DNA from: JAIEPT01 sp038217425
GTDB lineage: Bacteria > Planctomycetota > Planctomycetia > Gemmatales > Gemmataceae
Assembly (NCBI GenBank): GCA_038217425.1
Contig: JBBQPM010000155.1
Span: 1 to 16,431 of the forward strand
Direction: 5' to 3'
DNA: 16,431 nucleotides
This document shows, one piece after another, positions 6,816 to 13,705 of the stretch. Both the position numbers and the translations under genes were made by a program. Under the pieces are notes generated by a model. That model had not been told where the DNA came from and ran no database searches. It saw only the letters and a program-made list of their open reading frames with translations. How positions within the stretch are numbered: the stretch's first letter is position 1; each line of letters starts with the position of its first letter.

Positions 6816-7691
6816 TCAATCCGCATTAGGCCGACTGCCTTTCACGTCGGGCAGGCCTGCCAGAAAGATGGCATCGAATTGATGGTGATGATACGCCTGA
6901 AAGACGAACTCGCTCCACGACTTGTCCGATCTCCGGGATTTCGCCGCCTTGCCGAACTTCATGAACTCGTGCAGGGCCTCCTTTGTGTCTGCCGACCCCA
7001 TCAAGTTCTTTTTCAGGTAGGCCGTCCAGTCTGCTTTCGTGGTCCCGATCAAAATATAGGGTGTCGTGACGGCGACGTGGTAATCCACCAGATCGAGAAT
7101 CGGCGGGCAAAGCCGAACGTACCAGAGTTCTCCTGGCTTTCCCTGATAGCCCGAAGAGTTATAGCATCGAAACTCTTCGTCTGTCACCAGTTCTCGCAGG
7201 CAACAGCGGCCATTTTCGACCGCAAAATGCTCGTAGATGCCCATGCGAGAATTCTGAAACTGGCGACTCGTCTCGGCCATGAAAGGGTCCATACCCAGGA
7301 GGTCGGCGACATCGAGCAGGCAAGTGCCGATGGTTTCCTGATCAGGTCCGAACCGCACGTCGAAGAAGGCCCATGTCGTGAAAAAGCTCGTGGTCAGCGG
7401 GCTAATCGGCGGTCCCCCTGGCATGTATTCTTTTTGGGCAGGACCGTAGATTTTCCAATACGAATCGAATTCCGGGAACTGAGTAACTTCTTCCATAAAG
7501 AACGACGTGAAGTTCTGCGCCGCAACGTAGGCGGCATGGAGCGGGTCTTGGACCGAACGGATCAACGCCTCCACACTCTTCACGTCCTTCGGCACTTGGT
7601 TGAAATCCATTGCCGCCTGTCGGCGCAAATCCCCGGCCTGCTTCTTGGCTCTCCGAAAGCGAGACGCCAGTTTCTTGCTTATGACGCCCAT
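6816..7691 (-). CDS. Conserved planctomycete-type hypothetical protein, 291 aa
   Basis: ATG at 7691 is preceded by AAGGAG with 9 bases spacing. The N-terminus is strongly basic (SKKLASRFRRAKKQAGDLRR). The body has runs that look conserved: SRMGIYEHFAVENGRCCLRE, GYQGKPGELWYVRLCPPIL, LVDYHVAVTTPYILIGTTKA followed by DWTAYLKKNL, and EFVFQAYHHHQFDAIFLAGL near the end. I associate this layout with uncharacterised proteins of planctomycetes but know of no function. The AYHHHQ histidines and the CC pair are possible metal ligands, which is a guess. No signal peptide or membrane span is seen. It starts 25 bp after the broken coiled-coil gene and ends a few bases before the next gene. Confidence 0.65.
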   Translation of the reverse strand: MGVISKKLASRFRRAKKQAGDLRRQAAMDFNQVPKDVKSVEALIRSVQDPLHAAYVAAQNFTSFFMEEVTQFPEFDSYWKIYGPAQKEYMPGGPPISPLTTSFFTTWAFFDVRFGPDQETIGTCLLDVADLLGMDPFMAETSRQFQNSRMGIYEHFAVENGRCCLRELVTDEEFRCYNSSGYQGKPGELWYVRLCPPILDLVDYHVAVTTPYILIGTTKADWTAYLKKNLMGSADTKEALHEFMKFGKAAKSRRSDKSWSEFVFQAYHHHQFDAIFLAGLPDVKGSRPNAD

Positions 7692-7716
7692 TCATCACTA
7701 CTCCTTCCAGCTGCCG

Positions 7717-8205
7717 TCAGCCATTCCTGCTGCCGTCAGAATGTCCAGTTAACTCCTCGATGAGCCGTTTCACTTCGCCGTAAATCCCCTCCAACCGCTC
7801 CGTCAAGTTCACTTGTTGCGCTTGCTTAATTTCGGCGGTCGCATCGGCGATCAAGGAGTTGAGTCGATCCCCGACGAGTTTCCGTTTCTCGTCGTTCAGA
7901 GACGACTCCCGAAGAAGCGTCATCGTCTTCATGTGGAAACCCATGAGCGCTCCGAACAGATCGCCTTCGAGCGAAGCCAAGGTCGGGCCAGAGGGCAATT
8001 GGGGATTCTGCTTCTTCATCCTGATCTTGGCCACGAACTCCGCAAATTTCGCCCGAAATTCGGCATTCCTCTCAGCGACTTCAAGGTAGTGCATGAACTA
8101 CTCGCCGACGAAGTATTTCATGGCCTCAACGGAGCCGACCTCGTCCTCGATTCCTCTTGCTGCCTCGCACTGCTCGATCCAGATTCTGACCAAGTTCATC
8201 GCCAT
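7717..8205 (-). pseudogene. Coiled-coil hypothetical protein split by an in-frame TAG
   Basis: ATG at 8205 overlaps the TGA of the preceding gene (TGATG), the classic form of translational coupling. The frame reads MAMNLVRIWIEQCEAARGIE, ends ...MKYFVGE at TAG 8098-8100 after 35 codons, and carries on in the same frame with FMHYLEVAERNAEFRAKFAE, MKKQNPQLPSGPTLASLEGD and a helical coiled-coil tail to the stop at 7717. The part before the stop has its own start context and the part after it has no ribosome-binding site at its first ATG (8094), so the two halves were one 162-residue protein; AAG to TAG would explain the lesion. The family is unrecognised. It may be a fresh pseudogene, or the second half may be made at low level by reinitiation at 8094. 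Confidence 0.65.
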
Positions 8206-8420
8206 CACTCATCCCCCAATTGCTCCTCGCAATACATCAAGATCACCTGGGCCTTTTCCTCATCGACCAGATCAAGGGCCAAGTGAGCGGCGACGTAGCA
8301 GAGTGCGAATGCCATCAGAGGGCGCTGCTCCAAGCCGTGATCCACGCCTTGAGGATCGGAATTCACGACGTAATTCGCCAAGGCCGTTTTGATGACCCGA
8401 TCAGCCTCTCGCCCATTCAG
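8205..8420 (-). CDS. Small hypothetical protein, 71 aa, apparent CTG start
   Basis: The frame encodes (M)NGREADRVIKTALANYV, then NSDPQGVDHGLEQRPLMAF and ALCYVAAHLALDLVDEEKA, ending YCEEQLGDE at TGA 8205-8207. The run is clearly protein-like: amphipathic helices with an AAHLALDL core. No ATG, GTG or TTG lies in frame before the coding-like part. A CTG at 8420 sits 7 bases after AGGGGG, exactly where a start should be, so either CTG initiates or an ATG has mutated. Its TGA overlaps the ATG of the next gene. It begins 4 bp after the 55-aa gene. The family is unknown to me. Confidence 0.5.
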   Translation of the reverse strand: MNGREADRVIKTALANYVVNSDPQGVDHGLEQRPLMAFALCYVAAHLALDLVDEEKAQVILMYCEEQLGDE

Positions 8421-8424
8421 CTTT

Positions 8425-8592
8425 TTACCCCCTAGACTTGAGGCAGACCACGGGGGCCAAATGGAACAAATTGGCAGGCGTGATCTCGGTTCCGATCATC
8501 GAGCCAAACGGTGCAGCCTCGGAGGCGTCGGCTATCGCCAGCTTGATTTCCTTGAGCCATTCCGATGGTTTCTTGGGCAGGTCTCGCTTCAT
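8425..8592 (-). CDS. Small hypothetical protein, 55 aa
   Basis: First gene of the minus-strand operon. ATG 8592 has GGAG 7 bases upstream, which is why I prefer it to the in-frame ATG at 8613. The product, MKRDLPKKPSEWLKEIKLAI and ADASEAAPFGSMIGTEITPA then NLFHLAPVV, is a short soluble protein with one amphipathic helix and a glycine-rich turn. It ends at TAA 8425-8427, four bases before the next frame. Unrecognised; the composition and start signals favour a real gene. Confidence 0.45.
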   Translation of the reverse strand: MKRDLPKKPSEWLKEIKLAIADASEAAPFGSMIGTEITPANLFHLAPVVCLKSRG

Positions 8593-8707
8593 CTGGGACT
8601 CCGTTTGTGGCATTTCGCCGACTCGATCTTATGCCGATAGAATACTCTACAGTTGACCGGCAGTCTGCCCAGCGAAGAAGAAGATCGAGGACTTCCGAGG
8701 CGAAGAC

Positions 8708-9127
8708 ATGGCTCGCAAGAAAATCTCCCGTAACGCTCCCTGTCCCTGCGCCAGCGGCAAAAAGTACAAGAAATGTTGCTACGGCAAAGCCCTTGACTAC
8801 GAGGAAGACGACGAAGGCAATCTCTTCAAGGCCATCCCGATCTCCAAGGACATGGCAGAGGTCTTGAAGGAGCAGCATCGGAAATTCGTCGAGAAGTTCG
8901 GTCGAGAGCCGGGTCCAGACGACAAGGTTTTCTTCGACATGCCGCACCCGGAGCAAATCGAACACCAGACCGTGGAAGCCATGAAAAAGGTGGGGATCGA
9001 CCCTGCCCTCATTTATGCCTACGAGAAAACGGGCAGGATCGTCACGGAGGACAACCAGCATCTTCTTTCTGAGGCCGACCTAGACGAGTGGGAAGACGCC
9101 ATCGATGAATACGAGACCAAGCACTGA
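8708..9127 (+). CDS. SEC-C motif protein, 139 aa
   Basis: The N-terminus holds a textbook SEC-C zinc motif, CPCASGKKYKKCC at residues 12-24 (Cys12, Cys14, Cys23, Cys24). This motif is the C-terminal metal-binding tail of SecA and is also found in many small proteins, often with ribosome- or SecB-linked or unknown roles. The rest is acidic: a YEEDDEG linker, then helices DMAEVLKEQHRKFVEKFG and HQTVEAMKKVGIDPALIYAY, and a terminal ADLDEWEDAIDEYETKH. No known second domain is seen. ATG 8708 has GAGG 7 bases before it. The gene is divergent from the minus-strand operon across 115 bp, so both could share a control region. Confidence 0.85.
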   Translation: MARKKISRNAPCPCASGKKYKKCCYGKALDYEEDDEGNLFKAIPISKDMAEVLKEQHRKFVEKFGREPGPDDKVFFDMPHPEQIEHQTVEAMKKVGIDPALIYAYEKTGRIVTEDNQHLLSEADLDEWEDAIDEYETKH

Positions 9128-9344
9128 AAGCCGCCAGACTCGCCATTGGCACCGTGGCACCGCCGTAGATGCCGGTTCCTGGTAATGGACGCCACGAGGT
9201 TGAAGGGCTGGTCCGGGCCGTTCCACAGCGAGATCCACTCCGGAATGGACTAAAGTACGGCACCGCATTGAACCTGCGAGAGTAGCGGCGACCCGAAATG
9301 AGCGGGCCAAGAGGTGCAAACCGCCCCACAAGATTGGACGCTTC

Positions 9345-9719
9345 ATGGGACTCAGGAACAAAAAAGGGCATGTTCAAGGCTCGCAAGTCTCTGGAGGCCA
9401 TACTACTCTCATCGATGGTGCCGATACCGTCGTGAAAAAACTAGGTAACTTGGCATGGTTCGAGTCCGTCCGGCCCGGCGTAATCTCAATCGCTCGTGGC
9501 GGAAACTTGTCGGTTACCATTCGCCGCAATGCGGATGCCATTCACGTAAACACGTTGAAGGTCATATTCCGGACAAAGGGCAGCGTTCAAGACGTGTTCC
9601 TGAATGTGCGGGACTTGGAATCCAATCTGCCGGACATTGTGAGCGACATCCTCCGGGTAGTGGGAAAGGAACTTCTGGGTGCGGTCGTGTATGATCGGAC
9701 GGCGGATGAGGCTCAGTGA
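9345..9719 (+). CDS. DUF2103-like (predicted metal-binding) protein, 124 aa
   Basis: The segment GGHTTLIDGADTVVKKLGNL (residues 17-36), then RPGVISIARGGNLSVTIRR, then LKVIFRTKGSVQDVFLNV resembles the DUF2103 family ('H-S-T-x-I-x-G...L...PG.IS...K....QEVF'). This family is called metal-binding from conserved residues, but no activity is established. The protein is soluble. The N-terminal 16 residues are basic and may not belong; the frame stays open back to 9201 but holds no ATG, GTG or TTG there, and ATG 9345 lacks a Shine-Dalgarno. The start is therefore uncertain. It stands alone on the plus strand between the SEC-C gene and two convergent minus-strand genes. Confidence 0.5.
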   Translation: MGLRNKKGHVQGSQVSGGHTTLIDGADTVVKKLGNLAWFESVRPGVISIARGGNLSVTIRRNADAIHVNTLKVIFRTKGSVQDVFLNVRDLESNLPDIVSDILRVVGKELLGAVVYDRTADEAQ

Positions 9720-9748
9720 TCGCGTCGAAATTCTCGATCCTCGTTCCG

Positions 9749-9984
9749 TCAATGTTCCTTGAGGTAAAATGCGAAGCGGGAGACGCAAGGCCGCTGCCGT
9801 CGTGCTTCTGGGCAAGGCGAAATGTAAACCTGGGCGGAACGGTGATGATGCCGAGCGTTTTTACCCCATGAGGCGAACTGGTCTTGCGGAGTCGCGGTCT
9901 TGGCTTCTTGCAGGAGTTCGCCGACCTTTGCCGCGTCCTGCGGCTGAAGCGGTAGTGGAGTTCAAGAATTCTCCCGTTTGTCAT
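9749..9984 (-). pseudogene. Frameshifted hypothetical gene coupled to a lipoprotein gene
   Basis: ATG 9984 overlaps the TGA of the lipoprotein gene (ATGA) and has a perfect AAGGAGGAG 8 bases upstream, so it was a true coupled start. The product begins MTNGRILELHYRF and then turns into unlikely sequence rich in Arg and Ser. One base away, the frame reads QPQDAAKVGELLQEAKTATP then QDQFASWGK, a good amphipathic helix, and this frame ends at 9749-9751 (...RFAFYLKEH). A one-base loss near 9945 explains the switch. A second slip at the AAAAA run near 9868-9872 is possible, since the original frame there reads TLGIITVPPRFTF. The family is not recognised. Confidence 0.5.
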
Positions 9985-10427
9985 TCTTTCGACTCCTCCT
10001 TAACCCGGGTTCGCTCGAACTGAGGTTCCCACATGGACGGCTCATCCAGGCGGACATATTTGACGGAGCCATCTTCGCCGTACGTCACGCGGATAGGTTG
10101 CCCCAGAAGTGTTCGGCGGCCGAGAATGAAAAGCTCATTCGGAACACTGATCAGTTCGCTCGTGCCGCACGTCATCGTGACTAACATGGCGTAACCGATT
10201 CCGCTACACCTGGCAGGCCATTGTTCGGCAATCTTCCGCCGAGTCCGATATTCCTCGAAAAACTCGCCGTCTTCCATGCCGGTCGCTACTGGCTTGCCCA
10301 GTTTGGCCTGAACCTCCTCCTTGCTTTTGAGGCAATACAGGTCTGTCCCGGTCCGTGCAATTATGGACGCACATCCACTCAACAGCGGGGTCGTGGCTAC
10401 CAGCAAGAAACAAGCGATTCTCGCCAT
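9981..10427 (-). CDS. Lipoprotein, 148 aa, SmpA/OmlA-like layout
   Basis: Starts at ATG 10427 with GGGG about 6 bases upstream. Residues 1-18 are a signal peptide (MARIACFLLVATTPLLSG) ending in the lipobox LSGC, so Cys19 would be lipidated and the protein anchored to a membrane. After the Cys comes TDLYCLKSKEEVQAKLGKPV, the 'S..EV...LG.P' pattern of small outer-membrane lipoproteins, then a beta-rich part with FILGRRTLLGQPIRVTYGED and VKYVRLDEPS. Extra cysteines lie in LYCLK, ARCSG and MTCGT. The function is unknown; BamE/SmpA-like folds are one option, not proven. Its stop overlaps the start of the next, frameshifted gene. Confidence 0.65.
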   Translation of the reverse strand: MARIACFLLVATTPLLSGCASIIARTGTDLYCLKSKEEVQAKLGKPVATGMEDGEFFEEYRTRRKIAEQWPARCSGIGYAMLVTMTCGTSELISVPNELFILGRRTLLGQPIRVTYGEDGSVKYVRLDEPSMWEPQFERTRVKEESKE

Positions 10428-10879
10428 CAACTACCCCGTACGGTGGGAAAACTCTGCACGGAAAGCCTGGGAGAGCTAAATAGGCTGCGGTTTCTTACGG
10501 GTCAAGGCCATGTGTTGCAAGACTTTGCCGTAGAAGCGAAAAATCCTGTCTGAGCTTCCTTGCCGAGAGGAGGCGTTGCGAAAAACTACGGACACCAGAA
10601 GCTCCTACTTGGCCTTGATGAAGAATACTGGATTCGACACGTCCCAATGCCGGGCGGTGTTCAGGATGTCAGCCGAAGTTTGTCGTATTCGCGCCAGGAT
10701 GAGCCAGAATCGACTTCGAGAAGATTCGATGGCCAAAGGTCGCGGTTCGTTTGGGGACTTTCCGGAACGATTTGGGACCGCAATGTTCCCTCCAATGTTC
10801 CCTTTTTGCCCGAAAATTTGCCCGAAAAAATTGCCCGAAAATAGCGATCCATAAACCCATAATCTGCAACACTTTAAAC
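10428..10879. other. Gene-poor stretch between lipoprotein gene and tRNA
   Basis: No gene is supported here. A plus frame (10576-10854) encodes a basic, unstructured-looking peptide that ends in the repeat cluster (MFPPMFPFCPKICPKKL). The opposite frame at 10661-10852 holds ...KFSGKKGTLEGTLRSQI and DSGSSWREYDKLRLTS, which could be the end of a lost recombinase or other gene. Neither has a convincing start. The stretch also holds the direct repeats at 10781-10841. Confidence 0.4.
10781..10841 (+). repeat. Cluster of short direct repeats beside the tRNA 3' end
   Basis: CAATGTTCCCT occurs twice (10781-10791, 10793-10803) and TTGCCCGAAAA three times (10806-10816, 10818-10828, 10831-10841), spaced 12-13 bases apart, about one helical turn. 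The nearest copy is about 40 bp from the tRNA 3' end. Spaced direct repeats at such a place are typical of arm-type sites for tyrosine recombinases, but no integrase gene is seen in the window. Confidence 0.7.
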
Positions 10880-10953
10880 TACCCTCGGAGGGATTTGAAC
10901 CCCCGACCGGCGGATTAGAAATCCGCTGCTCTATCCAGCTGAGCTACGAGGGC
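10880..10953 (-). tRNA. tRNA-Arg (anticodon TCT)
   Basis: The minus strand folds as a 74-base tRNA: acceptor stem GCCCTCG/CGAGGGT (G-U at the first pair), D arm with AGCTCAGCTGGATAGAGC, anticodon stem GCGGA/TCCGC with loop TTTCTAA (anticodon TCT, reads AGA), and T arm with GGTTCAAATCC. CCA is not encoded. It follows the stop codon of the upstream membrane-protein gene by only 3 bases, so it is either cut from that transcript or has its promoter inside that gene. It marks the step between the accessory left part and the core right part of the window. Confidence 0.97.
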
Positions 10954-10956
10954 GCG

Positions 10957-12414
10957 TCACGATCCGCTGCGCGAATACTCCGGCAACCGTAAGATCTTTC
11001 GGACCAGTTTTACCAGGGTCTGCCGAAGGCGCAGCAGCCAATCGTTCTGGGCTGTAATCTCGAGAGGCATGCGATCTTCCAGGTTCGGGCGGAACAGTAC
11101 CAGAAGCAGCATCGGCAGATACCACAAGACGTAAAGCCCGCCCTGTTCAGCGTACCAAAACTGCACGCCAATGAGCAGAGAGGTCGACATCGCCAACAAA
11201 TGGCCCAGGTTTTTTCGCTTGGGCCAAAACATGACGAACACGAGAAAAGCCCCGTACGCCAGGAATACGGGGATTCGGTAAGCCCAGGGGATGCCGGTCC
11301 AGAAACTCTCCGTGGTGGGGACCTTCCAGGGTTGCCAAGAGGCGCTGGCGAGGGCGTGCTGGATGGTCGGCGCGAGCATGTTTTGCCAGGAGAGAATGAG
11401 CAGCGAGGTGCCCAGGGAAAGCATCACGCCGACGAGGAAAGCGACGAGAAATCGCCCCATGCCGCGTTCGCGGTAGAAGCTGAGCCAGAGGGGCAAAAGC
11501 AGGGCGGGGAAATAGAAGGCGCCGGCGGCGATTCCCAAAAGTAGCCCGGCGAGCGTGGGCTGCGTGTACCAGACGAGGGCCCAGAGGATCAGGGCAGCGG
11601 GCCAAACGTGATGGACGTGTCCGACGAAGAAGCCGGTGTAGGGCATGAGCAGGTAGCAGGCCGCCGCCGCCATGCCGGCTTCGACGTCCTTGAAATGCCG
11701 TTTGCCGAACAGGAACAAGCCGAGAACGACCGACAAGTGGCCGAGCATGGCGAAGGAGGCATAGGCGGAGTCGGGGAGTTCGAGGCTATCGCGTGCGAGC
11801 GTCAGCGAGACGCTTTCCTGGCCGACGGGGGGGCCGTTGGGACCGAGCGGTTGCTTGGCGCCGTTCTCGAGGGCCGGGGGCGCCGGCAGATGCACGGCGC
11901 TGCGCACTTGTTGGCGAAAGCCGACGGCCATGAGGCAAGCGAATAGCGTGAGCGCAAGCCAGCCGAGACCGCCGAAGTTGAGGTTGGGATTTAGGACGGG
12001 GCGCTGCACGAGCGTGAGATCCCAGACGCAACGGCACAGGAAGAATGCGGACCCGCACAGGAGCCAAAGGTAGCCGATCCACATCCAGCGCTGCGCCTTG
12101 GCGAGCGCCAGCTGATGTTCTTGAAATTGCACGACGCCGGCGACGGGCAGCGTTCCCGGCATCAATTGGCTGGCGAGACTCGCGGCTGCGATCGGCGCGT
12201 TGCCTTCCGCCATCGTTGGCGTGGGCCGCGATCCCTGTACGAGCAGGATACCGGGGGTGAGCAGGAACAGGGTGATGACGTCGAGGTTGCGGACGGAGAG
12301 GATGCGGCCGAACTTGAAAAATAGCGCGATCGCCAACAGCCAGGAGAAGTAGAACCACGTCGTGGCGTTGGGGAGCTGAAAATCGAGGAACAAATCAACC
12401 GAAGCGAACACCAT
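10957..12414 (-). CDS. Polytopic membrane protein, 485 aa (glycosyltransferase-like?)
   Basis: About ten to twelve membrane spans: TWFYFSWLLAIALFF (residues 19-33), VITLFLLTPGILLV, WIGYLWLLCGSAFFL, LGWLALTLFACLMAV, a soluble loop at about 170-215 with Pro/Gly (ALENGAKQPLGPNGPP), then FAMLGHLSVVLGLFL, a VGHVHHVWPAALILW span, AGLLLGIAAGAFYFPALLLP, FLVAFLVGVMLSLG, IPVFLAYGAFLVFV and VLWYLPMLLLVLF. The layout with a HVHH loop recalls GT-C type glycosyltransferases of planctomycetes, which use polyprenyl-linked sugars, but no Asp-containing catalytic loop is clear near the N-terminus. ATG 12414 has no Shine-Dalgarno, which is common in this group. The last residues are basic. Its stop is 3 bases before the tRNA. 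It is divergent from the RdgC-like gene. Confidence 0.8.
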   Translation of the reverse strand: MVFASVDLFLDFQLPNATTWFYFSWLLAIALFFKFGRILSVRNLDVITLFLLTPGILLVQGSRPTPTMAEGNAPIAAASLASQLMPGTLPVAGVVQFQEHQLALAKAQRWMWIGYLWLLCGSAFFLCRCVWDLTLVQRPVLNPNLNFGGLGWLALTLFACLMAVGFRQQVRSAVHLPAPPALENGAKQPLGPNGPPVGQESVSLTLARDSLELPDSAYASFAMLGHLSVVLGLFLFGKRHFKDVEAGMAAAACYLLMPYTGFFVGHVHHVWPAALILWALVWYTQPTLAGLLLGIAAGAFYFPALLLPLWLSFYRERGMGRFLVAFLVGVMLSLGTSLLILSWQNMLAPTIQHALASASWQPWKVPTTESFWTGIPWAYRIPVFLAYGAFLVFVMFWPKRKNLGHLLAMSTSLLIGVQFWYAEQGGLYVLWYLPMLLLVLFRPNLEDRMPLEITAQNDWLLRLRQTLVKLVRKILRLPEYSRSGS

Positions 12415-12519
12415 GGAGGAACCGAACTGGAGTAGCCGAGAGGGCCAGGTTTTGCCAATTTCGTATTATAGTCAAACGAGTCGAGATGTTGCAAGAGTCT
12501 GGTAGGAATGCGAGGGGCC

Positions 12520-13683
12520 ATGGGATTTTTCGCGGGACGGATCACGTGCAGTCGATTCAAAGTTTCGGGGAAGGCGCCTCGCTCCTTCGATCAAGATTAC
12601 CTGCAGCAACTCCACGACGCCTCCATCGGCAAACGCCGCGTCGCTTCGGAAGACGGCAGCGACGTCGGCTGGATTGCAGGCGATCATATCCTCGACACCC
12701 GCTTCGACCTGGCCAAGAACATCGTCAACGATTCGCTGCAATTCGCCATGCGGATCGACGAACAGAAGATCCCCAGCGACCTCTTGCGGGCCTACACGCA
12801 AGTCGAGATCGAGGGCTTCATCCACGCCAATCCAAGCGGCTTCGCCAGCGCCCGGCAAAAGAAGGAAGCCCGGCAAAACGCCAAGGATCGCCTCGAAGAG
12901 GAGGCCAAGGACGGGCGCTATCTGCGCCGCAAATCGGTGCCCATCTTGTGGGACGCGCTCTCCAACGAGCTTCTGGTCGGCACGACTTCGGTCACGGCGC
13001 TGGATCGATTGATTCCGCTGTTCAAGGACACTTTCGATCGCAACCTTGAGTATCTGACGTCAGGACGGCATGCATTCTTCGCCGCCGAGGCGAGTCAGCA
13101 GACGCGCGCCCTGGACGATGCCGCCCCGAGCGTATTTGTGCCGAGCCAGAGTCATGAGGTCGCCTGGCTCCCCGACGAGGCGAATCGCGACTTTTTGGGC
13201 AACGAGTTTCTGCTGTGGATGTGGTTTTACCTGGAACAAGAGTCCGACACGCTGGCTCTTTCTGACGGTTCCGAGGCCGCCCTCATGATGTCGCGCAGCT
13301 TAACGCTTGAATGTCCGCGCGGGCAAACCGGCAAGGAGACGATCAGCAGCGACGGGCCGACGCGTTTGCCGGAAGCCAAACGGGCGATTCAGTCGGGGAA
13401 GCTGCCGCGCAAGGCGGGCCTGACGATCGTTCGGCACGAGCAGACGTACGAACTTTCGCTCCAGGCGGAGACGTTGGCATTCTCGGGCGCCAAGCTGCCG
13501 GCGCCGGAGGAGGAAGACGACCGCGCCCGGCTCGACGAGCGCGTGACGCAACTTCGGGCCATGCTGGAGACGCTGGATCTGCTCTTCGGCGTCTTCGTGG
13601 CACGACGACTTTCGAGCGAGGCGTGGACAAAGGAATTGGCCCGCATGAAGAAATGGCTCGGCGACGGGAAGGGGCACGGGTGA
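12520..13683 (+). CDS. rdgC: RdgC-like recombination-associated protein, 387 aa
   Basis: The N-terminus MGFFAGRITCSRFKV followed by DVGWIAGDHILDTRFDLAK, DSLQFAMRIDEQKIPSDLL, then RQKKEARQNAKDRLEEEAKD and RKSVPILWDALSNELLVGTT matches the order of RdgC: an N-terminal beta layer, a helical middle with basic residues that lines the DNA-encircling ring, and a TF/LF C-terminal helix. RdgC binds duplex DNA and limits RecA. This protein is longer than E. coli RdgC (303 aa), with a C-terminal addition of charged helices (LPAPEEEDDRARLDERVTQL). I chose the second ATG (12520) because GAGGGG lies just upstream and the first (12508) has its AGGA too near. The assignment is by pattern; a divergent family is possible. 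Confidence 0.6.
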   Translation: MGFFAGRITCSRFKVSGKAPRSFDQDYLQQLHDASIGKRRVASEDGSDVGWIAGDHILDTRFDLAKNIVNDSLQFAMRIDEQKIPSDLLRAYTQVEIEGFIHANPSGFASARQKKEARQNAKDRLEEEAKDGRYLRRKSVPILWDALSNELLVGTTSVTALDRLIPLFKDTFDRNLEYLTSGRHAFFAAEASQQTRALDDAAPSVFVPSQSHEVAWLPDEANRDFLGNEFLLWMWFYLEQESDTLALSDGSEAALMMSRSLTLECPRGQTGKETISSDGPTRLPEAKRAIQSGKLPRKAGLTIVRHEQTYELSLQAETLAFSGAKLPAPEEEDDRARLDERVTQLRAMLETLDLLFGVFVARRLSSEAWTKELARMKKWLGDGKGHG

Positions 13684-13705
13684 CGCCTCCAATTGAATTT
13701 GGCAC

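Noticed and set aside
2622..8100. Stop-codon recoding (selenocysteine or pyrrolysine)
   Set aside because: The stops are of three kinds, none sits at a Cys or Lys active site, and no SECIS-like hairpin was noticed after the TGA codons.
9128..9344. A small gene between the SEC-C and DUF2103-like genes
   Set aside because: Frames on both strands are short or lack starts; none shows a motif.
10781..10841. CRISPR array
   Set aside because: Repeats are 11 bases with spacing of 1-2 bases, so there are no spacers; no cas genes are present.
10576..10854. Plus-strand 92-aa protein
   Set aside because: It has no ribosome-binding site, its end is made of the DNA repeats, and composition does not look protein-like.
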